64,000 bases of DNA from Desulfosporosinus youngiae DSM 17734 (GTDB lineage Bacteria > Bacillota > Desulfitobacteriia > Desulfitobacteriales > Desulfitobacteriaceae), in the NCBI RefSeq assembly GCF_000244895.1, contig NZ_CM001441.1, positions 1,178,001 to 1,242,000 of the forward strand, in the 5' to 3' direction. A program made the translations under genes and the position numbers. The notes below the pieces were generated by a model. The model was not told the origin of the DNA, did not search any database, and was given only the letters and a program-made list of their open reading frames with translations. Shown here piece by piece: positions 8,627 to 17,315 of the stretch (within the stretch, counting starts at the first letter, position 1; each line of letters begins with the position of its first letter).

Positions 8627-10930
8627 ATGGATCAAGACGAACTAAAAAAGCAGGAAGATAAGTGTACCCAAGAGTATCCCCCAGTCTGTACCGCGAGGTG
8701 TCCTATCCATGTAGATGTTCGGAAATTGATGCAAGACATTCAAAAAAGGGACATGAAAAGTGCCTTGGCAACACTGCAGAAGAAACAACCCTTTCCGGGA
8801 ATTATTAGCCGGATCTGTGATCATCCCTGTGAGGACGTCTGTAAACGTAAAGATGTTGGAACAGCTATCGCTATTTCAGCACTGGAAAGGTTTTGCGTGC
8901 AAAATCAATCCGAAAAAAGAACTAAGGCAGGAATAATTCCTGCAAAAAGCCAGACAGTTGCGGTCGTCGGTTCTGGACTAAGGGGCTTAACTGCAGCCTA
9001 TGACTTGGCTAAAAAGGGATATAACGTCAGTCTGTTTGAGAAAGCAGAACGCCTTGGCGGAAACCTGTGGGGTTTTCCGGAAAACCAATTGCCTGCAAAG
9101 GTTATCGTCGAGGAATTGTCCGTCTTAAACAAACTTAACGTTAAAATAGAATTAAACAGTACAATAACCCGCCAGGATTTATCCAGGCTGCAAGCAGGAT
9201 TCGACGTGGTGTATCTGGGCTTGGCAGAGCAGTCTAAGGAAGTCAGAGAGCTCCTGGGCGAACAATCAAAGGTTGACTCAGTCACATGTGCCGCACAGAT
9301 CCCAGGAATATTCAGCGGGGCTTTTGGGGGAAATGATTCTCCTATTAATTCGGTTGCTGATGGCCGCAAGGCCGCAGTTTCGATGGACAGATATTTGCAA
9401 GGGGTTTCGTTAACTGCCTCTCGTACAGGGGAGGGACCTCAGGAGACGAAGCTGTTCGTCAATCTTAATGGGATTTCTCCATTGCCAGGAGTGCCCATGA
9501 GTGACGTGCTAAGCGGGTATACCTCTGAAGAAGCAGTTCAAGAGGCGGCCAGGTGCCTGAATTGTCAGTGCCTGGAATGTGTGAAGGCTTGTAAATACAT
9601 GCAAAACTACGGGAGTTATCCCAAACAGTACGTAAGGCAAATTTATAATAATGATACCATCGTCATGGGCATGCGTCGTGGCAATAAAATGATTAATTCT
9701 TGTAGTCTATGTGGGCAGTGTGCCGTAATTTGTCCACAAGGACTCGACCTTGGGGAGATTTGTAAAGCGACCCGGGTGAGCATGGTGAGCAAAGGCAAAA
9801 TGCCGCCTTCAGCTCACGATTTTGCGCTTAGAGATATGGCCTTTAACAATAGTGAAGAATTTGCCTTGACCAGACACCAGCACGGCTTTAATTCCAGCAA
9901 GTATGTCTTCTTTCCTGGCTGCCAATTAAGTGGTTCATCGCCGGAACAGGTTGAACAGGTTTACACCTATTTGACGGAAAGGCTTTCCGGGGGAGTAGCT
10001 TTAATGTTACGCTGCTGCGGAGCTCCGGCCGATTGGGCAGGTGACCAAGACTTATTTCAAAGTAGTATGAAGGTCCTGGCAGGAGAGTGGGAAAGTCTGG
10101 ACAAACCTCGGCTCATTGTGGCCTGTTCCACCTGTCACAGTATGTTCCGGGAAAGGTTTCCTGGAGTCATCTCTTTGTGGGAGTTGATGGCTGATTTGGA
10201 GCTGCCTTGGCAAGGTGCCAGTATAAATGGGGGCAAATTAGCTGTGCAGGATGCCTGTACGACCAGAAATGAACCCAGCCTTCATGAAGCTGTCCGACAC
10301 ATCCTGACAAAGTTGGGTTATGAAGTTGAAGAGCTGCCTTACAGCAAAGAACGAACCAAGTGTTGTGGCTTCGGAGGGCTGACATCCTGTGCTAATTCTG
10401 AATTGGCAGAGCAGATTGTTGAAGATCGAATCAGTGAAAGTTCGGCTGACTATGTAGCTTACTGTGCTATGTGCAGGGATAATTTTGCAGCTAAAGGTAA
10501 ACGCACGATGCATTTGTTGGATCTGGTTTTTGGAGCGGACCTTGACCAGGCTGCAACCAGACCTAATGTAGGGTTTTCCTATCGACATGAGAATAGGGCG
10601 AGATTGAAAAGGAAGTTATTAAATACCCTGTGGAATGAAACTCCCCAGGAACAGGAAGGGGCGTATCGAACTATTAAGCTTTTGTTAAATGAAAGAGTTC
10701 TGGAAATTATGGAACGCCGGCGAATTCTAATTGAAGATATTCAGCAGGTAATAGAGCAGGCGGAACGAACAGGAAGAAAGTTCATAGATCCGGAAAATGG
10801 CAACAGTTTAGCTAATTACCGCCCGCATAGAGTGACGTATTGGGTTGAATATCAGCCCCAGGAAGAAGGTTTTGAGGTGATCAACGTGTATAGTCACCGC
10901 ATGGAAATTATGGAGGAAGGTCATGAATAA
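8627..10930 (+). CDS. FAD/multi-[4Fe-4S] oxidoreductase with HdrD-like CCG domains
   Basis: About 767 residues combining three modules. First is a GltD/DPYD-like N-terminal Fe-S region (CTARCPIHVDV, CDHPCEDVCKR). Next is a Rossmann FAD-binding motif VAVVGSGLRGLTAAYDLAKKG near residue 110. A CxxCxxxC[...]CP ferredoxin region near 360 precedes two C-terminal CCG motifs (MLRCCGAPADWAG, KCCGFGG) typical of heterodisulfide reductase subunits. This resembles the Desulfovibrio DVU_1558-type pyridine nucleotide-disulfide oxidoreductase/dicluster protein that accompanies aldehyde oxidoreductase. It probably takes electrons from the upstream molybdoenzyme, an inference from context. ATG at 8627 is preferred; a GTG three codons earlier is possible. 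Confidence 0.85.
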   Translation: MDQDELKKQEDKCTQEYPPVCTARCPIHVDVRKLMQDIQKRDMKSALATLQKKQPFPGIISRICDHPCEDVCKRKDVGTAIAISALERFCVQNQSEKRTKAGIIPAKSQTVAVVGSGLRGLTAAYDLAKKGYNVSLFEKAERLGGNLWGFPENQLPAKVIVEELSVLNKLNVKIELNSTITRQDLSRLQAGFDVVYLGLAEQSKEVRELLGEQSKVDSVTCAAQIPGIFSGAFGGNDSPINSVADGRKAAVSMDRYLQGVSLTASRTGEGPQETKLFVNLNGISPLPGVPMSDVLSGYTSEEAVQEAARCLNCQCLECVKACKYMQNYGSYPKQYVRQIYNNDTIVMGMRRGNKMINSCSLCGQCAVICPQGLDLGEICKATRVSMVSKGKMPPSAHDFALRDMAFNNSEEFALTRHQHGFNSSKYVFFPGCQLSGSSPEQVEQVYTYLTERLSGGVALMLRCCGAPADWAGDQDLFQSSMKVLAGEWESLDKPRLIVACSTCHSMFRERFPGVISLWELMADLELPWQGASINGGKLAVQDACTTRNEPSLHEAVRHILTKLGYEVEELPYSKERTKCCGFGGLTSCANSELAEQIVEDRISESSADYVAYCAMCRDNFAAKGKRTMHLLDLVFGADLDQAATRPNVGFSYRHENRARLKRKLLNTLWNETPQEQEGAYRTIKLLLNERVLEIMERRRILIEDIQQVIEQAERTGRKFIDPENGNSLANYRPHRVTYWVEYQPQEEGFEVINVYSHRMEIMEEGHE

Positions 10931-11135
10931 CACGCCAAAACAAACCCGGAAAACCCTTTGGAAGTGTGGGAAATGTGGTGGGGAACTCCAGCGTGGCTCA
11001 GTAAAAGCATCCTATTTAGGCAATGATTTTGTGGTCGAGGAACTGAAATGCCTTAAATGCGGCATGGTCTTAATTACGGAAGATCTGGCTTTAGGTAAGA
11101 TGTTCGAAGTTGAACAAAGCTTGGAGGATAAGTAG
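10923..11135 (+). CDS. Small zinc-ribbon/rubredoxin-like redox protein (DVU_1557 type)
   Basis: A 70-residue protein with two CxxC pairs (CGKCGG near residue 16 and CLKCGM near residue 44), the pattern of a zinc ribbon or rubredoxin-like metal site. It overlaps the end of the preceding gene by 8 bases, indicating translational coupling. It resembles the small DVU_1557-type protein of Desulfovibrio aldehyde oxidoreductase clusters. Whether it carries iron for electron transfer or structural zinc is not visible. Confidence 0.8.
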   Translation: MNNTPKQTRKTLWKCGKCGGELQRGSVKASYLGNDFVVEELKCLKCGMVLITEDLALGKMFEVEQSLEDK

Positions 11136-11148
11136 AGGAGGGAGCAAG

Positions 11149-11595
11149 TTGGCAGTTGATGCTTTTCAGATGTTTCAATTAGTTACTCAAGGATTTTGCT
11201 GCAGCCAAATCATATTGATTCTGGGTTTGGATGAACAAGGAAAGGAAAACCCTGACTTAATTAAAGCCATGCATGGCTTGTGCGGCGGAATAGGAAGGTC
11301 GGGAAAAACCTGCGGTGCACTTACCGGGGGGGCATGTTTGATAGGATTAAGGGCCGGAAAAGGAACCCCCGACGAATCCGGGCACCCCGAAATCAATCTT
11401 ATGATTAATGATTTAATGGAATGGTTTGCAAACACTCAGGGCAGCATCGAATGTGAAGGGATCCTGAAACAGCCCTTGGCTGAGGGAAGTGCCTATCCTA
11501 TGCAATGCGGCAATATTGTTTCCACGACATTTGATAAAGTGCAGGAGATTTTGGCGGCTTATTCAGCGGATTCCGAGTTAGATGATGAGGACTAA
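11149..11595 (+). CDS. C-GCAxxG-C-C family protein (DVU_1555 type)
   Basis: A 148-residue protein with the conserved cysteine pattern of the C_GCAxxG_C_C family: FCCSQ near residue 18, LCGGIG near 43, CGALTGGACLIG near 52-63, and single cysteines later (CEGIL, MQCGNIV). The family is thought to bind a metal or cluster and is often next to redox enzymes; its biochemical role is not established. TTG at 11149 is chosen because GAGGAGGG precedes it, whereas the longer in-frame form would overlap the upstream gene without a ribosome binding site. Confidence 0.85.
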   Translation: MAVDAFQMFQLVTQGFCCSQIILILGLDEQGKENPDLIKAMHGLCGGIGRSGKTCGALTGGACLIGLRAGKGTPDESGHPEINLMINDLMEWFANTQGSIECEGILKQPLAEGSAYPMQCGNIVSTTFDKVQEILAAYSADSELDDED

Positions 11596-11600
11596 TACTT

Positions 11601-12353
11601 GTGAATAATGATATTTTTAAGTTGTATGAAAGTGATCTTTTACGCCAGACGACGGGTGATACCTTAAGACCAGGGGGAGTTTACTTAACTGACTTAGGCG
11701 TGAACTTCTGTAATTTCCCCCCCGATGCCAGGGTCTTAGATGTAGGCTGCGGCAGTGGAGCAACGGTTGAACGCTTGGTTTCACGTTATCAGCTCCAGGC
11801 TATAGGCTTAGATCCTTCAGAGGTGCTGTTAGAGAGAGGAAGAACGAAAAATCCGGATCTGAACCTGATCCGGGGGGTTGGTGAGGATCTGCCCTTTCCG
11901 GCTGACCGGATGGACGGGATATTCGCAGAATGTGCCTTATCCCTTATGGAGGGCTTAGATCAGGCTCTAAAGGAGATTTTCAGGGTACTCAAACCGGGTG
12001 GATGGTTTGTTGTTAATGATGTGTACGCCCGCAATCCTGACGGTCTGGAATCCCTTCAGGAACTCAAACTGGAATCCTGTATCAGAAGAGCATTACCCAA
12101 GGAATCGTTAATGGATAAGCTTACCGAACGGGGGTTTAAGATCGTTCATTGGTGTGATCATACCAACCTATTGACCCAACTAACGGTTAACCTAATCATG
12201 ACTCATGGCTCAATGACTGAGTTTTGGCTTAAGTCCACTTCATGCTCAGGCTCAGTTGATCCTAACCTTGCCCAGGCAGCGATTAAAAAAGCGAAGATGG
12301 GTTATTTTCAAATGATTGCCAAAAAGGATACTGTCACAGTTAGAGAGGGATAG
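11601..12353 (+). CDS. SAM-dependent class I methyltransferase (DVU_1556 type)
   Basis: A 250-residue protein with motif I VLDVGCGSGATVERL near residue 50 and the downstream LKPGGWFVVNDV element of UbiE/Methyltransf_11 enzymes. Start is GTG five bases after the preceding stop. It is part of the tightly packed accessory module of the aldehyde oxidoreductase. The methyl acceptor is unknown. Because cofactor-handling proteins surround it, an action on a molybdopterin-related or thiol compound is possible but speculative. Confidence 0.88.
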   Translation: MNNDIFKLYESDLLRQTTGDTLRPGGVYLTDLGVNFCNFPPDARVLDVGCGSGATVERLVSRYQLQAIGLDPSEVLLERGRTKNPDLNLIRGVGEDLPFPADRMDGIFAECALSLMEGLDQALKEIFRVLKPGGWFVVNDVYARNPDGLESLQELKLESCIRRALPKESLMDKLTERGFKIVHWCDHTNLLTQLTVNLIMTHGSMTEFWLKSTSCSGSVDPNLAQAAIKKAKMGYFQMIAKKDTVTVREG

Positions 12354-12356
12354 CGC

Positions 12357-13700
12357 GTGAAAGTTATGGACGAATCTTTGGTTTCCGCAACAGAGAGTTT
12401 GTGCCCGGAATGTCTGAGAAGGATTCCCGCTCAGAGAGTGGTTCAGGGAGAACGGGTATATCTTATGAAACGCTGCCCCGAGCACGGGGACTATCGAACC
12501 TTGCTTTGGCGCGGCAGTCCTCAATGGGACCTATGGGTCAGGCCGACGATCCCAACCCCGCCAAAAGAGTGTTTTACCCAAGTTGAGAAAGGCTGTCCCT
12601 TTGATTGCGGGTTATGTGAAAACCATTATAAGACGACTTGTACGGCATTGATAGAGGTTACCCAGCGTTGTAATCTAAATTGCCGGTTTTGCTTTGCCAA
12701 TGCCGGAACCGAGCTTGACGAGCCTTCCCTGGAAGTCATCGAGGGATGGTACAAAAACGTCCTTGCCGCCAGCGGTCCGGTCAATATCCAGCTATCCGGA
12801 GGGGAACCGACCCTCAGAAACGACTTGCCGGAAATTGTAGAAATGGGCAGAGCGCTGGGTTTTGAATTTATCCAGTTAAACACGAACGGCTTACGGTTGG
12901 CCGAAGACCCTATTTTTCTGAACAGATTGAAAGAGGCTGGACTTAGCTCGATATTTTTACAATTTGACGGTACTGAGGACAAGATTTATCAGTCGATCCG
13001 GGGACGCAGTCTTTTAGATATTAAAGTTAAAGCGATAGAGTCTTGTGCTCAACATGAGATCGGTGTTGTGTTAGTGCCAACTATAATACCAGGGATAAAC
13101 ACGCACAATATCGGAGGAATCATTAAGTTTGGCCTAAAGAATCCTGCTGTCAGAGGTGTACACTTTCAACCTGTAAGTTATTTCGGAAGAATTCCCAAAG
13201 AGCCCTTGGATCAAGACCGGATCACACTCCCGGAAGTCATCCGGGCGATCGAGGAACAGACAGAGGGCTTGATCAAGGCGGAGAATCTCAAACCCCACAA
13301 TGGAAGGTGCTCTTTCAGCGGTAATTTTACCAGACAAGCCGATGGAGCTTTGAAGCCTATTGCCAGCAGTTCATGCTGTACCGGGCCGGAGCGGGCGGAT
13401 GAGTTGGCAAGAAAGACACGGACCTTTGTAGCCCGGCAATGGTCAGGCGTAGAAAAATTAGCAATTCAGTCTCCCGGTCAGCCTTCCGGTGCCAACTCGT
13501 GGGACAGTCTGATTCAACAGCTGAAAACTTATGCATTTTCCATCAGTGGTATGGCCTTTCAAGATGTGTGGAATTTGGATATCCACCGCTTAAGAAATTG
13601 TTGTATTCATGTAGTAAGCCCTGAAGGTAAGTTGATTCCCTTTTGCATTTATAATCTAACCGACAAGTTTGGCCATTCGATTTATCGGAAGGGGAGATAG
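12357..13700 (+). CDS. Radical SAM protein of the aldehyde oxidoreductase module
   Basis: A 447-residue radical SAM enzyme. The [4Fe-4S]/SAM motif is CNLNCRFCFA near residue 105, followed by the SGGEP element. Before it comes an N-terminal cysteine-rich stretch (LCPECLRR, CPEHGDY, CPFDCGLCENH) like that of heme-carboxylase-type or tungsten-cofactor-associated radical SAM proteins. C-terminal cysteines (SSCC, NCCIHV, PFCIYN) suggest an auxiliary cluster. It starts with GTG 4 bases after the methyltransferase stop and 4 bases before the next gene. It corresponds to the unassigned radical SAM gene of the Desulfovibrio DVU_155x cluster. Its reaction is unknown. Confidence 0.87.
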   Translation: MKVMDESLVSATESLCPECLRRIPAQRVVQGERVYLMKRCPEHGDYRTLLWRGSPQWDLWVRPTIPTPPKECFTQVEKGCPFDCGLCENHYKTTCTALIEVTQRCNLNCRFCFANAGTELDEPSLEVIEGWYKNVLAASGPVNIQLSGGEPTLRNDLPEIVEMGRALGFEFIQLNTNGLRLAEDPIFLNRLKEAGLSSIFLQFDGTEDKIYQSIRGRSLLDIKVKAIESCAQHEIGVVLVPTIIPGINTHNIGGIIKFGLKNPAVRGVHFQPVSYFGRIPKEPLDQDRITLPEVIRAIEEQTEGLIKAENLKPHNGRCSFSGNFTRQADGALKPIASSSCCTGPERADELARKTRTFVARQWSGVEKLAIQSPGQPSGANSWDSLIQQLKTYAFSISGMAFQDVWNLDIHRLRNCCIHVVSPEGKLIPFCIYNLTDKFGHSIYRKGR

Positions 13701-13703
13701 AGT

Positions 13704-15059
13704 GTGGACATCAACACCACCTCGCTGGAGCCTTGGATAAAGCAAAAAATTACGGGAGATAGTTCAGGTTTGTTAACCCGGAAACAAATCGAGGAGTATC
13801 AATTGGCAAGACTGCAGGAAACTCTCAGCTGGGCAACCGGTAAAAGCCGGTTTTACAGACATTTATATTCAGGGTCAGATTGCAAGATATCAAGTTTACA
13901 AGATCTGGCGAAACTGCCCTTCACCACATCCAAAGATTTGAGGGATAACCCTCTCGACTTCTTGTGTGTATCCCAAAATGATGTCAACAGAATCGTCACA
14001 TTACAGAGCTCAGGCACAACGGGTAAACCCAAACGCCTGTTCTTTACTGAAGAGGATCAAGAATTGACAATTGATTTCTTTCAGCATGGAATGTTAACCT
14101 TGGTAAAGCCCGGAGACAACGTCTTAATCATGTTGCCTGGAGAAATAACAGGAAGTGTCGGAGATTTACTGCGCTTGGGTTTAGCAAGAGCGGGAGTAAC
14201 AGGAATTGTCCACGGGCTGGTCACAAACCCTGAGGAAACCATAAAACAAATTAAACGGGATAATATAGATGTTTTGATTGGTATACCTACTCAAGTATTG
14301 AGTTTAGCGAGGGTTAAAGATTCCCAAGGCTGTTCTCCGGCTCTAAACTTGAAAAGTGTTCTGCTAAGTACGGATTATGTACCCCAGGCTATTGTCCAGG
14401 AACTGGAAAGAACTTGGGGATGTAAAGTGTTTAATCACTATGGTATGACTGAGATGGGGCTGGGCGGCGGACTGGAATGTGAGGGTTTCTGTGGTTATCA
14501 TCTCAGAGAAGCGGACCTCTATGTCGAAATTATTGATCCTTATTCCGGACGGCCCGTTGTGGATGGGCAGCCAGGGGAGATAGTATTTACAACGTTGACC
14601 AGATCAGCGATGCCTTTGATTCGTTATCGCACAGGCGACATGTCAAAATTTATTCCAGGACCCTGTGCCTGCAAAACGGTACTAAAGCGACTTGCGCTGA
14701 TAAAGTCGAGAGACCGGGTTTACCTGAACCAGACGGATTACCTCACCATGTCGGACTTCGATGAGGTTCTGTTTGCCCTTGATGAGGTTCTGGATTTCGA
14801 GATAACCCTAACAGATGGTCTGCAAAGGGGAGAAAATCAGCTGCAGCTTGATGTCCGGCTAAAAGGCATAATTAACTGGGAAGTGCAAAAGAAAATTCAT
14901 CGGGCTCTTGATAATATCCAAGTAGTACGAGATGCCAGACAGAGCGGCAGATTGAGAGTATGCTTTTATCTTCAATCAAGCACTGGTGTAACATTCAGAA
15001 AAAGTACAGCTAAACGTCAGATTCAAGACGAGAGGGGGAGCGTCTCGGGTGTTGGCTAA
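13704..15059 (+). CDS. AMP-dependent ligase, phenylacetate-CoA ligase-like (DVU_1553 type)
   Basis: A 451-residue adenylate-forming enzyme. The phosphate-binding loop is [14 protein letters not shown] near residue 110, followed by HYGMTEMGLGGG near 245 and the YRTGD motif near 310, in the order seen in phenylacetate-CoA ligases. It could activate the acid produced by the aldehyde oxidoreductase as a CoA thioester, or adenylate a maturation substrate. Membership in a conserved accessory cluster makes the second reading possible. It begins with GTG right after the radical SAM gene and overlaps the next gene by 11 bases. Confidence 0.88.
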   Translation: MDINTTSLEPWIKQKITGDSSGLLTRKQIEEYQLARLQETLSWATGKSRFYRHLYSGSDCKISSLQDLAKLPFTTSKDLRDNPLDFLCVSQNDVNRIVTLQSSGTTGKPKRLFFTEEDQELTIDFFQHGMLTLVKPGDNVLIMLPGEITGSVGDLLRLGLARAGVTGIVHGLVTNPEETIKQIKRDNIDVLIGIPTQVLSLARVKDSQGCSPALNLKSVLLSTDYVPQAIVQELERTWGCKVFNHYGMTEMGLGGGLECEGFCGYHLREADLYVEIIDPYSGRPVVDGQPGEIVFTTLTRSAMPLIRYRTGDMSKFIPGPCACKTVLKRLALIKSRDRVYLNQTDYLTMSDFDEVLFALDEVLDFEITLTDGLQRGENQLQLDVRLKGIINWEVQKKIHRALDNIQVVRDARQSGRLRVCFYLQSSTGVTFRKSTAKRQIQDERGSVSGVG

Positions 15060-16203
15060 TGCAGAGGATCAACAGGGGAAAGATTCATTAGCGGCAATTA
15101 TTCTTGCCGCAGGATACTCTTTTCGAATGAAACAGTTCAAGCCGCTTTTAGAGTTGGGCGGGAGTACTGTTTTGGAACAAGCTGTACACAGTTTTCTAGA
15201 CAGAGGAATAAAGGATATACGGGTCGTGGTTGGGCATCGGGCAAATGAGTTGTATCCTGTCCTGGAAAGACTAGGAGTTAAAGCCATTTATAACGCTAAT
15301 TTTCCCGATGGAATGTTTTCCTCAGTTTGCGCGGGGGCTAAAAGCTTAGCTCCCGAGGTATCTGGCTTTTTTCTCTTACCTGTGGATAATCCGCTGGTTA
15401 GCAAGCGAACCATAGAAACCCTTCAGAGCTCTTTCTTTTCAACGAAATTTGGTATAATCTATCCGTCCCACCAGGGAGAGAGAGGACACCCCCCCTTGAT
15501 TTCCAGACGTTATGTGGAAGAGGCCCTAGTTTGGAAGAAACCAGGTGGAATGAGGGCATTTCTAGAGGAATATGAGCATGATGCACTCGATGTCGAAGTT
15601 TTTGACCCGGGTATTTTGCTTGACATGGATACACTGAGGGACTACCATAAGATGTTAAACTATTGTGGAGATACCCAGGTGCCCTCGGAAGAAGAATGCT
15701 ATGCTATAATCAAACGTGCGGACACTCCAGTAAAGGTGGTAAATCACAGCAAGCAGGTTGCTCAACTGAGCTGCGCCATAGGGCGTTGTCTTATCAGATC
15801 GGGTTATCCAATGAACATTGACTTAATCAAGGCGGCCGCGCTGTTACACGACCTGGCCAAAGGTAAATCCAACCATGCGTTAGTTGGAGCCGGAATGCTC
15901 GCAAATTATCCTGAAGTGGCAGAAATTGTAGCTGACCATATGGATATTCGTTTGAACTCTGACCAATCTATCACAGAAAAAGAAGTTGTCTATTTGGCAG
16001 ATAAGCTTATTATAGAAGACCAAATCATTTCGCTTCAGAATAGATTCATGGGTCCTCTGGAACAGTATAAGCATGATCAGGAGGCCTTTAGGAGGATCAG
16101 ACAGCGGTTGAGTAATGCAGAGAGCGTTCTGGCAAGAATAGAACAATTAATAAAGATGCCTTTACACGACCTTTGGAAGGCGGATCTAGGGGGACAAATC
16201 TAA
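15049..16203 (+). CDS. MocA-like nucleotidyltransferase fused to an HD domain (DVU_1551 type)
   Basis: A 384-residue fusion. Residues about 10-200 are a MobA/MocA-type nucleotidyltransferase (AIILAAGYSFRMKQFKPLL, the NTP-binding signature, and a DNPLV metal motif). MocA makes molybdopterin cytosine dinucleotide, the cofactor of xanthine-oxidase-family enzymes. Residues about 220-370 are an HD phosphohydrolase with ALLHDLAKG. The GTG start overlaps the preceding gene. It most likely supplies the cytidylated cofactor to the aldehyde oxidoreductase. The role of the fused HD domain (pyrophosphate or nucleotide hydrolysis?) is unknown. Confidence 0.88.
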   Translation: MLANAEDQQGKDSLAAIILAAGYSFRMKQFKPLLELGGSTVLEQAVHSFLDRGIKDIRVVVGHRANELYPVLERLGVKAIYNANFPDGMFSSVCAGAKSLAPEVSGFFLLPVDNPLVSKRTIETLQSSFFSTKFGIIYPSHQGERGHPPLISRRYVEEALVWKKPGGMRAFLEEYEHDALDVEVFDPGILLDMDTLRDYHKMLNYCGDTQVPSEEECYAIIKRADTPVKVVNHSKQVAQLSCAIGRCLIRSGYPMNIDLIKAAALLHDLAKGKSNHALVGAGMLANYPEVAEIVADHMDIRLNSDQSITEKEVVYLADKLIIEDQIISLQNRFMGPLEQYKHDQEAFRRIRQRLSNAESVLARIEQLIKMPLHDLWKADLGGQI

Positions 16204-17315
16204 TGGAAAAAGAAGTATACCTGGGACTAATAAAGGCATTTGACCTAAAACAGGCTGTGGCCCTGATTACAATAACCGGTGTACGAGGCTCGACTCCCCG
16301 TAAGCCGGGAGCAAAAATGCTGGTATTCCCGGATGGGACGACGGTTGGCACTATCGGTGGCGGATGTGGTGAGGCTGAGGCTAGACGAGAGGCCTTGAAT
16401 GTATTAGCATCTCGAAGTTCTAAGATCCATCATTTGAATATGACCGCAGACATTGCCCAAGATGAGGGCATGGTTTGCGGGGGGATTATGGAATTATTCA
16501 TAGATTATTTGGATGCTCATAGTCCTGAGAATGAGACTTGTCTCATCAAGGATTATCTGTCCGCTCAGGAAGATACCGCAGCCCCTGTTCTGGTAACAGT
16601 AATTGAAGCCTTTGAGGAAAGCCTAATAGGTAAAAAAATGTTCGTTAAGAATAATGGAGAGGTTGTAGGAGATCTTGGTGCTGAAGAGCTGAGTAAAGTT
16701 GCCTTGGAGAGTGCTAAAGTGGGAGGCAAAGGATACCGGCCCTTATTAGTCAGTTTGGATTCCCGGTTTGAACCGTGTGATACTGCAAAAACCAAACCGG
16801 CATTCCGTTTTTTGGTGGAGCCGCCAACGACTGTTGTAAAATTACTTATTTTAGGTGCGGGACATATTGCTCTCCCCCTGGCGACAATGGCCAAAATCGT
16901 GGGGTATGAGGTCTCGGTAGTCGATGATCGTCCATCCTTTGCCAATTCCAGCCGGTTTCCCACTGCTGATGCCGTTATATGCGATGATTTTGAACGGGCT
17001 ATAGATGGGATCAAGATCAATTCCCAAACCTTTGTGGTTATTATTACCAGGGGGCATCGATATGACAAAGTATGTCTGCGTAAAGTGATTAATCAACCCG
17101 CCTCGTATATTGGCATGATTGGCAGCCGCAAACGGGTTAAGGCCTTGATCGCCGAATTGGTGGAAGAGGGAGTACCCAGCGAATTATTGCAAGATCTGCA
17201 TTCTCCGATCGGCCTGAAAATTGGGGCGGAAACTCCTGAAGAATTAGCCGTGAGCATCCTCGGCGAACTGATTAGCGTGCAAAGGGAGTTGGATCAAAGT
17301 GGCAGATTACGATGA
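16203..17315 (+). CDS. XdhC-family molybdenum cofactor insertion factor
   Basis: A 370-residue XdhC/CoxI-type chaperone. It has the N-terminal GTIGGGCGEAEARREAL motif with the conserved cysteine and a C-terminal Rossmann domain (LLILGAGHIALPLA). XdhC binds molybdenum cofactor, supports its sulfuration and inserts it into xanthine-oxidase-family enzymes. The ATG at 16203 overlaps the preceding stop (TAATG) and follows AGGGGGA, a translationally coupled start. It is almost certainly dedicated to the aldehyde oxidoreductase in the same operon. Confidence 0.92.
   Translation: MEKEVYLGLIKAFDLKQAVALITITGVRGSTPRKPGAKMLVFPDGTTVGTIGGGCGEAEARREALNVLASRSSKIHHLNMTADIAQDEGMVCGGIMELFIDYLDAHSPENETCLIKDYLSAQEDTAAPVLVTVIEAFEESLIGKKMFVKNNGEVVGDLGAEELSKVALESAKVGGKGYRPLLVSLDSRFEPCDTAKTKPAFRFLVEPPTTVVKLLILGAGHIALPLATMAKIVGYEVSVVDDRPSFANSSRFPTADAVICDDFERAIDGIKINSQTFVVIITRGHRYDKVCLRKVINQPASYIGMIGSRKRVKALIAELVEEGVPSELLQDLHSPIGLKIGAETPEELAVSILGELISVQRELDQSGRLR

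Noticed and set aside
8642-10588. Several minus-strand frames of 60-123 codons opposite the FAD/Fe-S gene
   Set aside because: Shadow frames of a clear gene, without ribosome binding sites or recognisable motifs.
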